A stretch of DNA of 64,000 bases from Neisseria dumasiana (GTDB lineage: Bacteria; Pseudomonadota; Gammaproteobacteria; Burkholderiales; Neisseriaceae). Shown here piece by piece: positions 7,196-13,669 of this stretch. The stretch spans positions 2,542,001 through 2,606,000 of the forward strand of contig NZ_CP091509.1 of the NCBI RefSeq assembly GCF_022870885.1, in the 5' to 3' direction. How positions within the stretch are numbered: position 1 is the first letter of the stretch; every line of letters begins with the position of its first letter. A model generated the notes under the pieces. That model was not told the DNA's origin and searched no databases. It saw nothing but the letters and a program-made list of their open reading frames with translations. The position numbers and the translations under genes are program-made.

Positions 7196-7298
7196 AACTA
7201 CATTCAGTAAAGTTTTGTAATGAAATGATTTTTAAAGAAATGCTCACAGAATAGCTTGTCAATCATGGCTCGTTTACAAACTTACTGGAGATATTGAA

Positions 7299-7514
7299 GT
7301 GAAAATTCCATTCAAAGATGATTATTTCTCAAGGTATCTAGTCGACAAGGTTTTTGTATTTTCTATTGATGATGAAGGAATGATTAGCATTAGGGAATTA
7401 AAAGATGATGCTTTAATTCTTTTGCCTGAACAAATTCCTGAAATGATCCAGGATAGAAATGTAGTAGATGATGAACTAGCAAATAAGATTCTCTTAGCCT
7501 TCAGCAAGAGATAA
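7299..7514 (+). CDS. Small acidic hypothetical protein
   Basis: This 71-aa protein starts at a GTG with GGAG about 9 nt upstream. It is acidic (DDEGMISIRELKDDALILLPEQ...) and lacks membrane segments. It sits between the left operators and the repressor gene and converges with the repressor gene at a shared hairpin. No family is recognised. Position suggests a regulatory or anti-repressor role, which is inference only. Confidence 0.6.
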   Translation: MKIPFKDDYFSRYLVDKVFVFSIDDEGMISIRELKDDALILLPEQIPEMIQDRNVVDDELANKILLAFSKR

Positions 7515-7519
7515 AAAAA

Positions 7520-7544
7520 CTCCCCTTGTGTGTTACGAGGGGAG
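7520..7544. terminator. Bidirectional terminator of repressor gene and 7299-7514
   Basis: CTCCCCT (7520-7526) pairs with AGGGGAG (7538-7544). A-residues before and the reverse T-run make it a good terminator for the minus-strand repressor message. The repressor stop codon (7533-7535) lies inside the loop. Confidence 0.85.
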
Positions 7545-8192
7545 ATTCCTTTGGATGGCAACAACTTGACCGATAATTTGAATTAAAGAAAGATTTTCAT
7601 AGGAGGTGGCAATATCAGGGTAAAGTGTTTTATCTGCGCTATCGTTTGCTATTTTCACATCATTACCTAGTAAAAAGAAAAAACGCTTAACACTTACAAT
7701 TCCATTATTAAAAAAAACATAAACACCTGAATTAGTTATATTTTTCTTTTTTGTATCAACTATTAAACTATCCCCTTTTAAAATATTGGGATACATATTT
7801 TCATCTGACATCTCATATTGAAATAGGTTGTTTGGGTCGAGATTCCGTTCAACAGCCCATTGCTTAGTCATGATGCCTTCATTCAAAAGTACAATTTTAT
7901 AGCTACCATCACTCTCGTCTCCCACTATATCTACAATGGGTATCAAAGATGAACCATGTGAAAAATTTGTATCTTCAGTATGGTGAGGTAGATCAAGATA
8001 ACCTGAAGGCAGCTTCAAATTCGCTTCAATTCTCCTTGCCAGCTGCTCGCCTAAATTTCTAACAGGGTTAGGTCCAATTATATGATTCAACTGATTTGGT
8101 GTGAGGTTAGCTGCTTCCGCTAAGGCACGCTGACCTCCATACTTTTCGGATAATAATCGTAAATTATCCCGTCTAATCGCTCTAGTATCCAT
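7533..8192 (-). CDS. XRE/S24-type repressor lacking the catalytic serine
   Basis: This 219-aa lambda-CI/LexA-like repressor has an N-terminal helix-turn-helix (GGQRALAEAANLTPNQLNHIIG, about residues 19-40) and a C-terminal S24 domain. Where the family has GDSMxP, with the nucleophilic Ser, this protein has DENMYP (Asn in its place). The Lys (VSVKRFF), the GDSLIVD strand and NDSADKTLYPD are kept. RecA-triggered self-cleavage should therefore be impossible. It is divergent from the cro-like gene across two TATCAAATGATA-type operators. It should keep the conserved leftward and rightward promoters silent. How it is relieved is unknown. Confidence 0.88.
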   Translation of the reverse strand: MDTRAIRRDNLRLLSEKYGGQRALAEAANLTPNQLNHIIGPNPVRNLGEQLARRIEANLKLPSGYLDLPHHTEDTNFSHGSSLIPIVDIVGDESDGSYKIVLLNEGIMTKQWAVERNLDPNNLFQYEMSDENMYPNILKGDSLIVDTKKKNITNSGVYVFFNNGIVSVKRFFFLLGNDVKIANDSADKTLYPDIATSYENLSLIQIIGQVVAIQRNLPS

Positions 8193-8228
8193 CTTTTAAA
8201 TTTATCAACATCCTATCTTATGATAAAT

Positions 8229-8277
8229 AATCAAATGATATATTTAGTTTGCTGATACAGTTATCATTTGATATATT
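8229..8277 (+). promoter_or_regulatory. Right operators and rightward (cro) promoter
   Basis: Operators AATCAAATGATA (8229-8240) and TATCATTTGATA (8262-8273) flank and overlap a promoter, TTGCTG (8249-8254), 17 bp, TATATT (8272-8277). The second operator covers the spacer and -10 box, so a bound repressor would block transcription of the cro-like and replication-like genes. Confidence 0.8.
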
Positions 8278-8302
8278 TATTTTGTTAAACAAAGGAACAA
8301 AG

Positions 8303-8527
8303 ATGAAGTTATCTGAATATCTGAGAAAAATGCCTAGAGGTTACAGGTTTGAGTTGGCAAAAATTTTAAAATGCCATCCTGCATACATTTCACATATATC
8401 TACTGGTTATAGAAAACCTTCTCCACAAATGGCAGTGGATATTGAGAAGGCCACAAATAATGAAGTATCTCGTTATGATTTGCGAGATGATGCTGAGCAT
8501 ATTTGGGGCAAACGGCAGGAAGCATAA
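8303..8527 (+). CDS. Cro/YdaS-like antirepressor
   Basis: This 74-aa helix-turn-helix protein (MKLSEYLRKMPRGYRFELAKILKC..., HTH about residues 12-40, with HPAYISHISTGYRKPS as recognition part) resembles Cro/YdaS regulators. I chose the ATG at 8303 because AAAGGA precedes it by 6 nt; an in-frame TTG at 8249 overlaps the promoter -35. It is divergent from the repressor gene and its TAA is followed at once by the ATG of the next gene. Expected role: switch off the repressor and start the replication-like operon. Confidence 0.82.
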   Translation: MKLSEYLRKMPRGYRFELAKILKCHPAYISHISTGYRKPSPQMAVDIEKATNNEVSRYDLRDDAEHIWGKRQEA

Positions 8528-9325
8528 ATGCTCATCGCTGATTTGCGCCCTCATTTGACTAATAAATTCGTCCAAGTCTATGACGAGTTTATGCCCGTGT
8601 GCGCGCATGATTTTCAAGCGGCATCGTTTCTATCCAATCTGTTTTGGTGGAGCGATGTGGCCGATAAAGAGCCGAAGCGGTGCGGCTGGCTCTACAAGAC
8701 AGCTGCGGATTTGAAGCAGGAACTCGGTCTGACACGGCGCGGCTATGAAAAAGTACGCCGCACCCTGCTTAAGCTCGGCTTAGTGCAATATCGGCGCGGC
8801 GGGGTACACGGCAGAATGCACTGGTATCTCAACCGCGAGGTTCTGTTGGCCAAAATCTGCGAATTGCGGGGCATTCCCGTTCCCGAAAAGAACAGCCGCC
8901 ACCACTACGACCGAGATAATTACCGCCTGCCGAAATTCATTCCGCTGGATTTGTGGCATAACTATTTGGATATGCGGGCTGGAGCGGGCAAACCGGCCAG
9001 TATGGGCGCAAAGAAAGCCGCTATCAAGCAACTGGCGGCACTCCACAATCAAAATCTCGATCTTCGTCCGATTATGGAGATGACCATTCTCAAAGGCTGG
9101 CTGGGCTTTTTGCCGCCCAACCAAAAACAAACCGGCAGGCCGTCTGAAAGCGACCTGAAAGCACAGGAAGAACGCACGCAACGTGAATTGGAAGCGGCTG
9201 CAAAAGAGCGGCAGCGCGATGAACAGGCGAAGCGGAAGCCGGACAAACCACCGCCGGAAAATTCGGCAGATTATCAGGCGATACAGAAATATTTAGGCAA
9301 AGGCGGTATGAAATCAGGCAAATAA
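8528..9325 (+). CDS. Winged-helix replication-initiation-like protein
   Basis: The 265-aa protein's N-terminal half is a helix-turn-helix module (AADLKQELGLTRRGYEKVRRTLLKLGLVQYRRGGVHGRMHWYL, about residues 58-100) like those of phage and plasmid replication-initiation or replisome-organiser proteins. The C-terminal half is charged and low in complexity (KAQEERTQRELEAAAKERQRDEQ). It follows the cro-like stop with no gap, so it is under repressor control. Iteron-like repeats lie about 230 bp downstream. It may let the excised ICE replicate. Pure transcription control is the alternative. Confidence 0.65.
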   Translation: MLIADLRPHLTNKFVQVYDEFMPVCAHDFQAASFLSNLFWWSDVADKEPKRCGWLYKTAADLKQELGLTRRGYEKVRRTLLKLGLVQYRRGGVHGRMHWYLNREVLLAKICELRGIPVPEKNSRHHYDRDNYRLPKFIPLDLWHNYLDMRAGAGKPASMGAKKAAIKQLAALHNQNLDLRPIMEMTILKGWLGFLPPNQKQTGRPSESDLKAQEERTQRELEAAAKERQRDEQAKRKPDKPPPENSADYQAIQKYLGKGGMKSGK

Positions 9326-9474
9326 GACCTGATGGTGTACCGTGTCTTACTATTACCTAAATGTCCTAAATAAATGGTTTTCACCCTGCTTTTGAGCGAT
9401 TCAAAGGCATTTTGATACGGTCGATGCACTGCATTGGCCGTTTTTTTATGCTATTTTCGTAAATTCGGGTATTG

Positions 9475-9517
9475 ATGCCGTCTGAAACCGTTGGTGTCCG
9501 TTTTCAGACGGCCTTTT
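9475..9517 (+). terminator. Inverted DUS pair, terminator of the rep-like operon
   Basis: ATGCCGTCTGAAA (from 9475) and TTTCAGACGGC (9502-9512) form a hairpin followed by TTTT. It lies 150 bp past the rep-like stop. The interval 9326-9474 holds no gene that I can support. Confidence 0.75.
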
Positions 9518-9548
9518 CTATTTCCAAAATTTATCTAATAAAATCATG

Positions 9549-9603
9549 TCTTTGTACATATTGAACAAAGTACACTGTACATATTAGACAAAGTTCTTTG
9601 TAC
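9549..9603 (+). repeat. Iteron-like repeats downstream of the rep-like gene
   Basis: TGTACATATTGAACAAAGT (9553-9571) and TGTACATATTAGACAAAGT (9576-9594) are direct repeats 23 bp apart, with a third partial TTTGTAC at 9597-9603. Each also holds an ACAAAG/CTTTGT inverted element. They sit in a 515-bp gene-free stretch (9326-9840) between the rep-like gene and mazEF. Spacing of about two helical turns and closeness to a replication-like gene fit initiator iterons; operators of another regulator remain possible. A hairpin AGGCCATTCGGCCT lies at 9660-9674. Confidence 0.6.
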
Positions 9604-9783
9604 GCTGAGGACAATATCTATACAGAGATCACATCAGAGACCACTTACAGATATTAATAAGGCCATTCGGCCTGATGATTTTTTGTGCAAATTATTTTTT
9701 AATTTGGAAATAAACGTTTAAGTCATTTAACGGGAAGAATATGCACGTTTTTTGTGGATAAGTTGGTTTTGGAAGGCATATTT

Positions 9784-9820
9784 TTGACACCCAAATCCAA
9801 AGTATCTACAATGTAGATAC
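9784..9820 (+). promoter_or_regulatory. mazEF promoter with palindromic operator
   Basis: TTGACA (9784-9789), 17 bp, TACAAT (9807-9812). The perfect palindrome GTATCTAC-AAT-GTAGATAC (9802-9820) covers the -10 box, as expected for autorepression by the antitoxin/toxin complex. GGGAG precedes the mazE ATG. Confidence 0.88.
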
Positions 9821-9840
9821 ACGTCAATGGGAGTATCAGT

Positions 9841-10083
9841 ATGAAGTTACAGAAATGGGGAAACAGCGCGGCAGTACGCTTTCCCAAAGAGATTATCAGC
9901 CAGCTCGGTTTGCAAATTGGCGATGAACTGCAAACCGAAGTCAGAGGGCAAACGATCGTGATTAAGGCAGTGAAACGACCACGATATAAGCTGTCGGAAT
10001 TGCTATCAGAGATGCAAGGTGATGCCCCTCGTGCTGAAGGGTGGGAAGAAATGCCGGATGTTGGCAAGGAGATTGCCGAATGA
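9841..10083 (+). CDS. mazE: MazE-type antitoxin
   Basis: The 80-aa AbrB/MazE-fold protein begins MKLQKWGNSAAVRFPKEIIS with GLQIGDELQTEV, the swapped-hairpin DNA-binding domain (residues 1-48). The disordered acidic tail would wrap around the toxin. Its TGA overlaps the toxin ATG (ATGA), giving coupled translation. The pair probably stabilises the ICE by post-segregational killing. Confidence 0.92.
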   Translation: MKLQKWGNSAAVRFPKEIISQLGLQIGDELQTEVRGQTIVIKAVKRPRYKLSELLSEMQGDAPRAEGWEEMPDVGKEIAE

Positions 10084-10427
10084 CGTATATCCCGGAAAAA
10101 GGCGATATTATCCATCTTCGATTTGATCCTGCATCAGGAAAGGAAATGCAGGGAGATCATTTTGCTTTGGTGGTATCGGCCAAAGCATTTAACAAAGCGA
10201 TGGGACTGGTTTTTGCCTGTCCCATTTCACAAGGCAAAGCCGAAGCCGCTAGGGGAATGCTTTCCAGCCTGCTCGGAGCCGGAACCCATACTCAAGGTAA
10301 TATTCATTGCCACCAGCTCAAATCTCTTGACTGGAAGGCACGAAAAGCAGCGTTGAAAGAGAAGGTTCCCGATTATGTGGTGCAAGATGTTTTATCCCGC
10401 ATTGCGGCTATTTTGGAACTTGATTGA
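10080..10427 (+). CDS. mazF: MazF-type endoribonuclease toxin
   Basis: The toxin is 115 aa from the ATG at 10080, which overlaps the mazE stop. The PemK/MazF signatures are present: YIPEKGDIIHLRFDPASGKE at the N-terminus, with HFALVVSAKAFN and CPISQ. It is an mRNA interferase that cleaves RNA at short sequences when free of MazE. Length is typical. An upstream in-frame start at 10041 would lie inside mazE and is not needed. Confidence 0.93.
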   Translation: MTYIPEKGDIIHLRFDPASGKEMQGDHFALVVSAKAFNKAMGLVFACPISQGKAEAARGMLSSLLGAGTHTQGNIHCHQLKSLDWKARKAALKEKVPDYVVQDVLSRIAAILELD

Positions 10428-10441
10428 AAAATGGTGATTGG

Positions 10442-10466
10442 GGCCGTCTGAAAAATTCAGACGGCC
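10442..10466. terminator. Inverted DUS pair between mazF and traK-like gene
   Basis: GGCCGTCTGAA-AAA-TTCAGACGGCC is an 11-bp perfect stem with a 3-nt loop between two convergent genes, so it can terminate both. Confidence 0.88.
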
Positions 10467-10470
10467 TTAT

Positions 10471-10944
10471 TTACATCAACTTTTTCGCATCAACTTCAGA
10501 AGGTTTAAATTCAAATTTCCGTGGCTCACCCGGCTGAGTTTCAGAGGATTCTGAATTAGCCGCATTTATTGGCTTAACATTGCCAGCGATTTTTACAGTT
10601 TGTTGGGCTACATCTAGTTGCGTTTTTTGCACTTCTTCTTGCTGCTGATTTTGTGCCGAGGAATCCTCGGTTATCTCCGGTTTTGCCGAAGACACCTGAC
10701 TAGGAAATTTCGGATTCTGCTGCACAGATTTTTTTTCATCAGTTTCTGTCCGGCTACGGATAAACCAGTTTAACGTAGTCATCCCCACCGAAACGTCATT
10801 CATCTTCAAAAAATCTAGTATTTGCTGCTGGGTGTAACCTTGAGATTTAAGCAGCAGAATATCTTCTCGGTATGGTTCCAGCTTTGAGCACCTACCTTTT
10901 TTCTGATGAGCTTGAATAAATTCGGCTGCTGATATTTTCGGCAT
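10471..10944 (-). CDS. TraK-like oriT-binding protein
   Basis: The 157-aa protein's N-terminal region (about residues 20-65: YREDILLLKSQGYTQQQILD ... MTTLNWFIRS) is a helix-turn-helix resembling the TraK/mobilisation accessory family, where DI..L...GY....I...L precedes the recognition helix. The C-terminal half is Gln/Ser/Glu-rich and probably disordered. AGGAT sits 6 nt before the ATG. The TCTA array that begins 11 bp upstream and the candidate nic site 270 bp upstream match the RP4 traK/oriT layout, where TraK wraps about 200 bp of oriT. The family call rests on weak similarity plus context. An StbA-like segregation protein is the alternative. Confidence 0.62.
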   Translation of the reverse strand: MPKISAAEFIQAHQKKGRCSKLEPYREDILLLKSQGYTQQQILDFLKMNDVSVGMTTLNWFIRSRTETDEKKSVQQNPKFPSQVSSAKPEITEDSSAQNQQQEEVQKTQLDVAQQTVKIAGNVKPINAANSESSETQPGEPRKFEFKPSEVDAKKLM

Positions 10945-10954
10945 ACTAATCCTA

Positions 10955-11148
10955 TCTAATTATTATCTAAATTCATCTAATAAAGTCTATATTCATCTAT
11001 AAATATACCAATTAATATCTATTTTTGTCTATATAAATATCTAATAAATACCAAATAATATCTAACATACATCTATTTTAATCTAATTAATGTCTATATA
11101 AAACTATTTATAACTAATATAATCTAAAATTGCAAACGTTACTATCTA
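10955..11148. repeat. Helically phased TCTA repeat array
   Basis: TCTA begins at 10955, 10966, 10976, 10986, 10996, 11018, 11028, 11040, 11061, 11072, 11082, 11093, 11123 and 11145. The gaps at about 11006, 11050, 11103, 11113 and 11134 fall on the same 10-11-bp beat, some with degenerate ACTA. Nearly every unit is one helical turn from the next for about 195 bp in very AT-rich DNA. All sites therefore face one side of the helix, which suits a wrapping protein, most simply the TraK-like product encoded next to it. Confidence 0.88.
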
Positions 11149-11199
11149 AGTCCACGCGTATCTCACCCCTGATAAAAACGCAAAACTTCCCTAATAAAC

Positions 11200-11300
11200 C
11201 CATTTTCAAACTAGACGCAGGATAGGCAACGAGTGCCAAAAACACCGCTAAACGGTGTATTCCGCCAAAGGCGGAAACGCCGCAAGCGGCTGTCCCGTAA
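11200..11300 (-). other. Candidate origin of transfer (oriT) with nic motif
   Basis: The minus strand reads CCTATCCTG/CGTC, matching the MOBP consensus YATCCTG/Y, with nic between 11218 and 11217. Seven nucleotides upstream on that strand is a hairpin GGCA-ACGAG-TGCC (11225-11237), where relaxases bind. Further perfect hairpins follow at 11242-11258 (ACACCG), 11260-11276 (TTCCGCC) and 11279-11290 (GCCGC). No coding sequence covers the stretch. The transferred strand would lead leftwards into the traK-like gene, mazEF and the immunity/replication region. Confidence 0.75.
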
Positions 11301-11527
11301 ACAACCATCGGGGGCGGTCGCCGCCGTGTTGTCTCCTGATGTCTAAATTTCAAAGCGCAAAAAGTCCAGACCAAGACGAGTGTCTTTGCACGTCTTCCAC
11401 CTTTTCCACCACGCCGCTAAGGGCGCACCGGACAAAGATGAAAGCCGCACAAAGCCAGTCTGGACTTTTTGCGCTTTGAAATTTTTAACGACATCACAAC
11501 ACGGCGGCGACCGCCCCCGATGGTTGT
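11301..11527. repeat. Long inverted repeat next to oriT
   Basis: The 11301-11332 arm (32 bp, starting ACAACCATCGGGGG) is perfectly inverted at 11496-11527. GATGTC recurs inverted at 11338-11343 and 11490-11495. A second perfect block of 27 bp (11345-11371) is inverted at 11458-11484. The arms total about 70 bp each around an 86-bp core (11372-11457) with no ORF. The repeat is too long for a terminator and has no transposase. Single-stranded T-DNA would fold into a very stable hairpin here. Confidence 0.92.
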
Positions 11528-11563
11528 AATTATTGTTAATTATTTCACATGAAAGGAATGACT

Positions 11564-11965
11564 ATGGGATTGGACATGTACGGCTACACCATGCGTGCCG
11601 AGTTTGCGGGCGACCGACAAACCGATGTGATGCCAAAAACTGATGAAGAGCGCGAGCAGGCGCAGCTAACCGATATTGCCTATTGGCGCAAATTCAATCA
11701 TCTGCATGGTTGGATGGAAGAGCTTTACAGAGAAAAAGGCGGGCAAGACGAGGTGTTTAACTGCCGCACGGTAAGGCTGGAGTTAGCGGACTTGGTACGG
11801 TTGGAGCAGGCGTTAGAAAACGACGAACTGGAATATACACCGGGCTTTTTCTTCGGCGGCGAGGAGGTATACCCCGAAGATATAGAGGATACCAAGAAAT
11901 TTATTGCAGCCGCCCGCGAAGCCATAGCAAACGGCTTGGCAGTCTTTTATGACAGTTGGTGGTAA
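11564..11965 (+). CDS. MGLDMY-type hypothetical protein
   Basis: The protein is 133 aa from the ATG at 11564, which has AAGGA 7 nt upstream (the ATG at 11549 overlaps that ribosome site). It begins MGLDMYGY and contains IAYWRKFNHLHGWMEELY and GFFFGGEEVYPEDIEDTKKF, features I associate with a small family of unknown function widespread in plasmids and phages. No catalytic motif is evident. It is first in a plus-strand cluster of six small genes (to 14207) running away from oriT. These enter the recipient last. Confidence 0.75.
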   Translation: MGLDMYGYTMRAEFAGDRQTDVMPKTDEEREQAQLTDIAYWRKFNHLHGWMEELYREKGGQDEVFNCRTVRLELADLVRLEQALENDELEYTPGFFFGGEEVYPEDIEDTKKFIAAAREAIANGLAVFYDSWW

Positions 11966-11977
11966 TCGTTAACCAAG

Positions 11978-12007
11978 TTTCAGACGGCCTGTTGAGGCCG
12001 TCTGAAA
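11978..12007 (+). terminator. Inverted DUS pair
   Basis: TTTCAGACGGCCT and AGGCCGTCTGAAA enclose a 4-nt loop, followed by A-rich sequence. It separates the genes at 11564-11965 and 12038-12484. Confidence 0.75.
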
Positions 12008-12037
12008 AAGCAGAATATATAAGAAAAGGAAAAAATC

Positions 12038-12484
12038 ATGGGATGGATAGCATGTCATACCGCAGGAAAAAACCTGAAAGCGGCATTTGAAGATTGCTGG
12101 TACACCCTAGAGTGGGGTTTGGGCTTATCGAAAGAATACGAACCTGCAATGTCCGAAGACCTGCGCTTCTTTATTGCCGATTACCGCATCAAAGGCCGCA
12201 GGCTGACCCTGCTGATTCAAAACCCGAAGCACCCCGACCATCGGGAAATCGCCTGCTTCCTGATTGACCTCGACAGGAAAAACAGCGAATTTTTCTATAA
12301 ACAAGTGGGCTTTGCCGACGGCTTTTCGGAAGACTTCCCGATGATGAAAACATGGGCAAAAGAATTGTTGGACAAACAGGGAAACTGCAACGCAGGCGAC
12401 GAATGGGTACGGGGGCGTTTCAGCGAGTTCAGCCGCTACCTGTCCGACGCATACATGAAAACGTCCAAATCGGGAGGCATTTAA
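12038..12484 (+). CDS. Hypothetical protein
   Basis: This 148-aa soluble protein (MGWIACHTAGKNLKAAFEDC...) has a strong ribosome site (AAAAGGA). No known domain is seen. It contains several aromatic residues and a run RRLTLLIQNPKHPDHREIACFLIDL that looks like an alpha/beta core. It is followed after one base by the next gene, so the two are probably co-transcribed. Confidence 0.65.
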   Translation: MGWIACHTAGKNLKAAFEDCWYTLEWGLGLSKEYEPAMSEDLRFFIADYRIKGRRLTLLIQNPKHPDHREIACFLIDLDRKNSEFFYKQVGFADGFSEDFPMMKTWAKELLDKQGNCNAGDEWVRGRFSEFSRYLSDAYMKTSKSGGI

Positions 12485-12485
12485 G

Positions 12486-12797
12486 ATGGGTACACGTTGT
12501 TATATCGGCCGTCCGAATCACAGACAGGAGGGTTGTCTGATAAAGCTGACACCTCAGAGCAGAAACTGTATCCGCCATTTCTTTCAGATTGTGGATGAAA
12601 TGACATTGGAGCGCGGGATGGTGTGCAGTATGCCCTTGGTCTTAACCGAAAGCGGCCTGATGAAAATCAAAAGCGATATTAAAAACAGGCTGTTCAAATA
12701 CCTTGCTTGGGCTGAAGAAGAAGGTTTCTCTGAATATTACACCGTTCAATCTGCCATCAATAACGGATTTTGCCGAATCCGATTGTGGACAGACTGA
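12486..12797 (+). CDS. Hypothetical protein
   Basis: This 103-aa basic protein (MGTRCYIGRPNHRQEGCLIK...) begins 1 bp after the previous stop. It has no recognised domain or membrane segment. A DUS pair (12814-12839) follows it. Confidence 0.6.
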   Translation: MGTRCYIGRPNHRQEGCLIKLTPQSRNCIRHFFQIVDEMTLERGMVCSMPLVLTESGLMKIKSDIKNRLFKYLAWAEEEGFSEYYTVQSAINNGFCRIRLWTD

Positions 12798-12813
12798 TTT
12801 TTGCAACAAACGA

Positions 12814-12839
12814 TTCAGACGGCCTTTAGGCCGTCTGAA
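12814..12839 (+). terminator. Inverted DUS pair
   Basis: TTCAGACGGCC-TTTA-GGCCGTCTGAA forms an 11-bp stem. It lies between 12797 and the ribosome site of the gene at 12856. Confidence 0.75.
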
Positions 12840-12855
12840 AAGAAAGGAAGCAGCG

Positions 12856-13311
12856 ATGAAATACCACTTTCAATATGGATATACAGGTACGCGCGAGATG
12901 GTCATTTTTTTAGATGAAGCAGCATTAAAAGACAACATATGGGCTGATGATGATGGAGATATACGGGTTTATCAAGATTTAACGGTTACGTTCGATATAG
13001 ACCGCTATTTACGGCTGATGCAGCTTCTGAAACCCCTGAAAGAAATTGATGCCGGATTTGGACGGGTGCAGATGACAGCGGATATTGAAAGTAAGAGCGC
13101 GGCCGAAACCTACAAAATACGCGGCACATTTATAGAAGTTTATTACAAGGGAGAGTTGAATCTTGATGCGAGATGGTGGTGCGATGGTGCTTTGATTGAT
13201 TTTGGCGTTTATCTAAATATGCCGAATCAGTTTTATACCGACCCTACGGCATGGTTTGAGCAGGAAATAGCAGGCAAAGGCATTAAAAATCATTATGAAA
13301 GCGGGGTATGA
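12856..13311 (+). CDS. Hypothetical protein
   Basis: The protein is 151 aa from the ATG at 12856, which has AAAGGA upstream; the longer frame from 12703 runs through the DUS pair and is not credible. The protein is acidic (VIFLDEAALKDNIWADDDGD...) and mostly beta-rich, with no known family. It ends where the next gene begins. Confidence 0.62.
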   Translation: MKYHFQYGYTGTREMVIFLDEAALKDNIWADDDGDIRVYQDLTVTFDIDRYLRLMQLLKPLKEIDAGFGRVQMTADIESKSAAETYKIRGTFIEVYYKGELNLDARWWCDGALIDFGVYLNMPNQFYTDPTAWFEQEIAGKGIKNHYESGV

Positions 13312-13312
13312 A

Positions 13313-13669
13313 ATGATGTTTTGGGATGATGTGGCAGACGATTTCAACCATTGGGTTCACTTGTTGGAACAACTTGGCGGATACAGTTTTATCAACTTCG
13401 AGCAGGATGTTTGGGAGATGGCGCGGGAGTATAAAGAACCTCCGCATATAGGCGACATCCGCCAGCATCTGCTACTGGAGCGGCTCAGACAAACCATAGA
13501 AGGGCGTTACTGTTTTTTACCTGTGGAATATAGCATTAATGCGATGGATACACATCTGTATGTCAACGGATACAGCGTTGCAACCTTATCCGATTTTGAC
13601 AGAGCGTTAGGGGGATATTGCAGGGAAAACGACGTAACGATTACTGAAAAAGGAGATAAACATGAATGA
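13313..13669 (+). CDS. Hypothetical protein
   Basis: The protein is about 118 aa from the ATG at 13313 (or the adjacent ATG at 13316), just after the previous stop. An earlier ATG at 13295 lies inside the previous gene and lacks a ribosome site. It contains DVADDFNHWVHLLEQLGGYSF and HLYVNGYSVATLSDFDRAL. No family is recognised. It overlaps the next gene by 8 bp. Confidence 0.6.
   Translation: MMFWDDVADDFNHWVHLLEQLGGYSFINFEQDVWEMAREYKEPPHIGDIRQHLLLERLRQTIEGRYCFLPVEYSINAMDTHLYVNGYSVATLSDFDRALGGYCRENDVTITEKGDKHE

Noticed and set aside
10955-11148. CRISPR array
   Set aside because: The unit is only 4-5 bp with 10-11-bp spacing and there are no cas genes.
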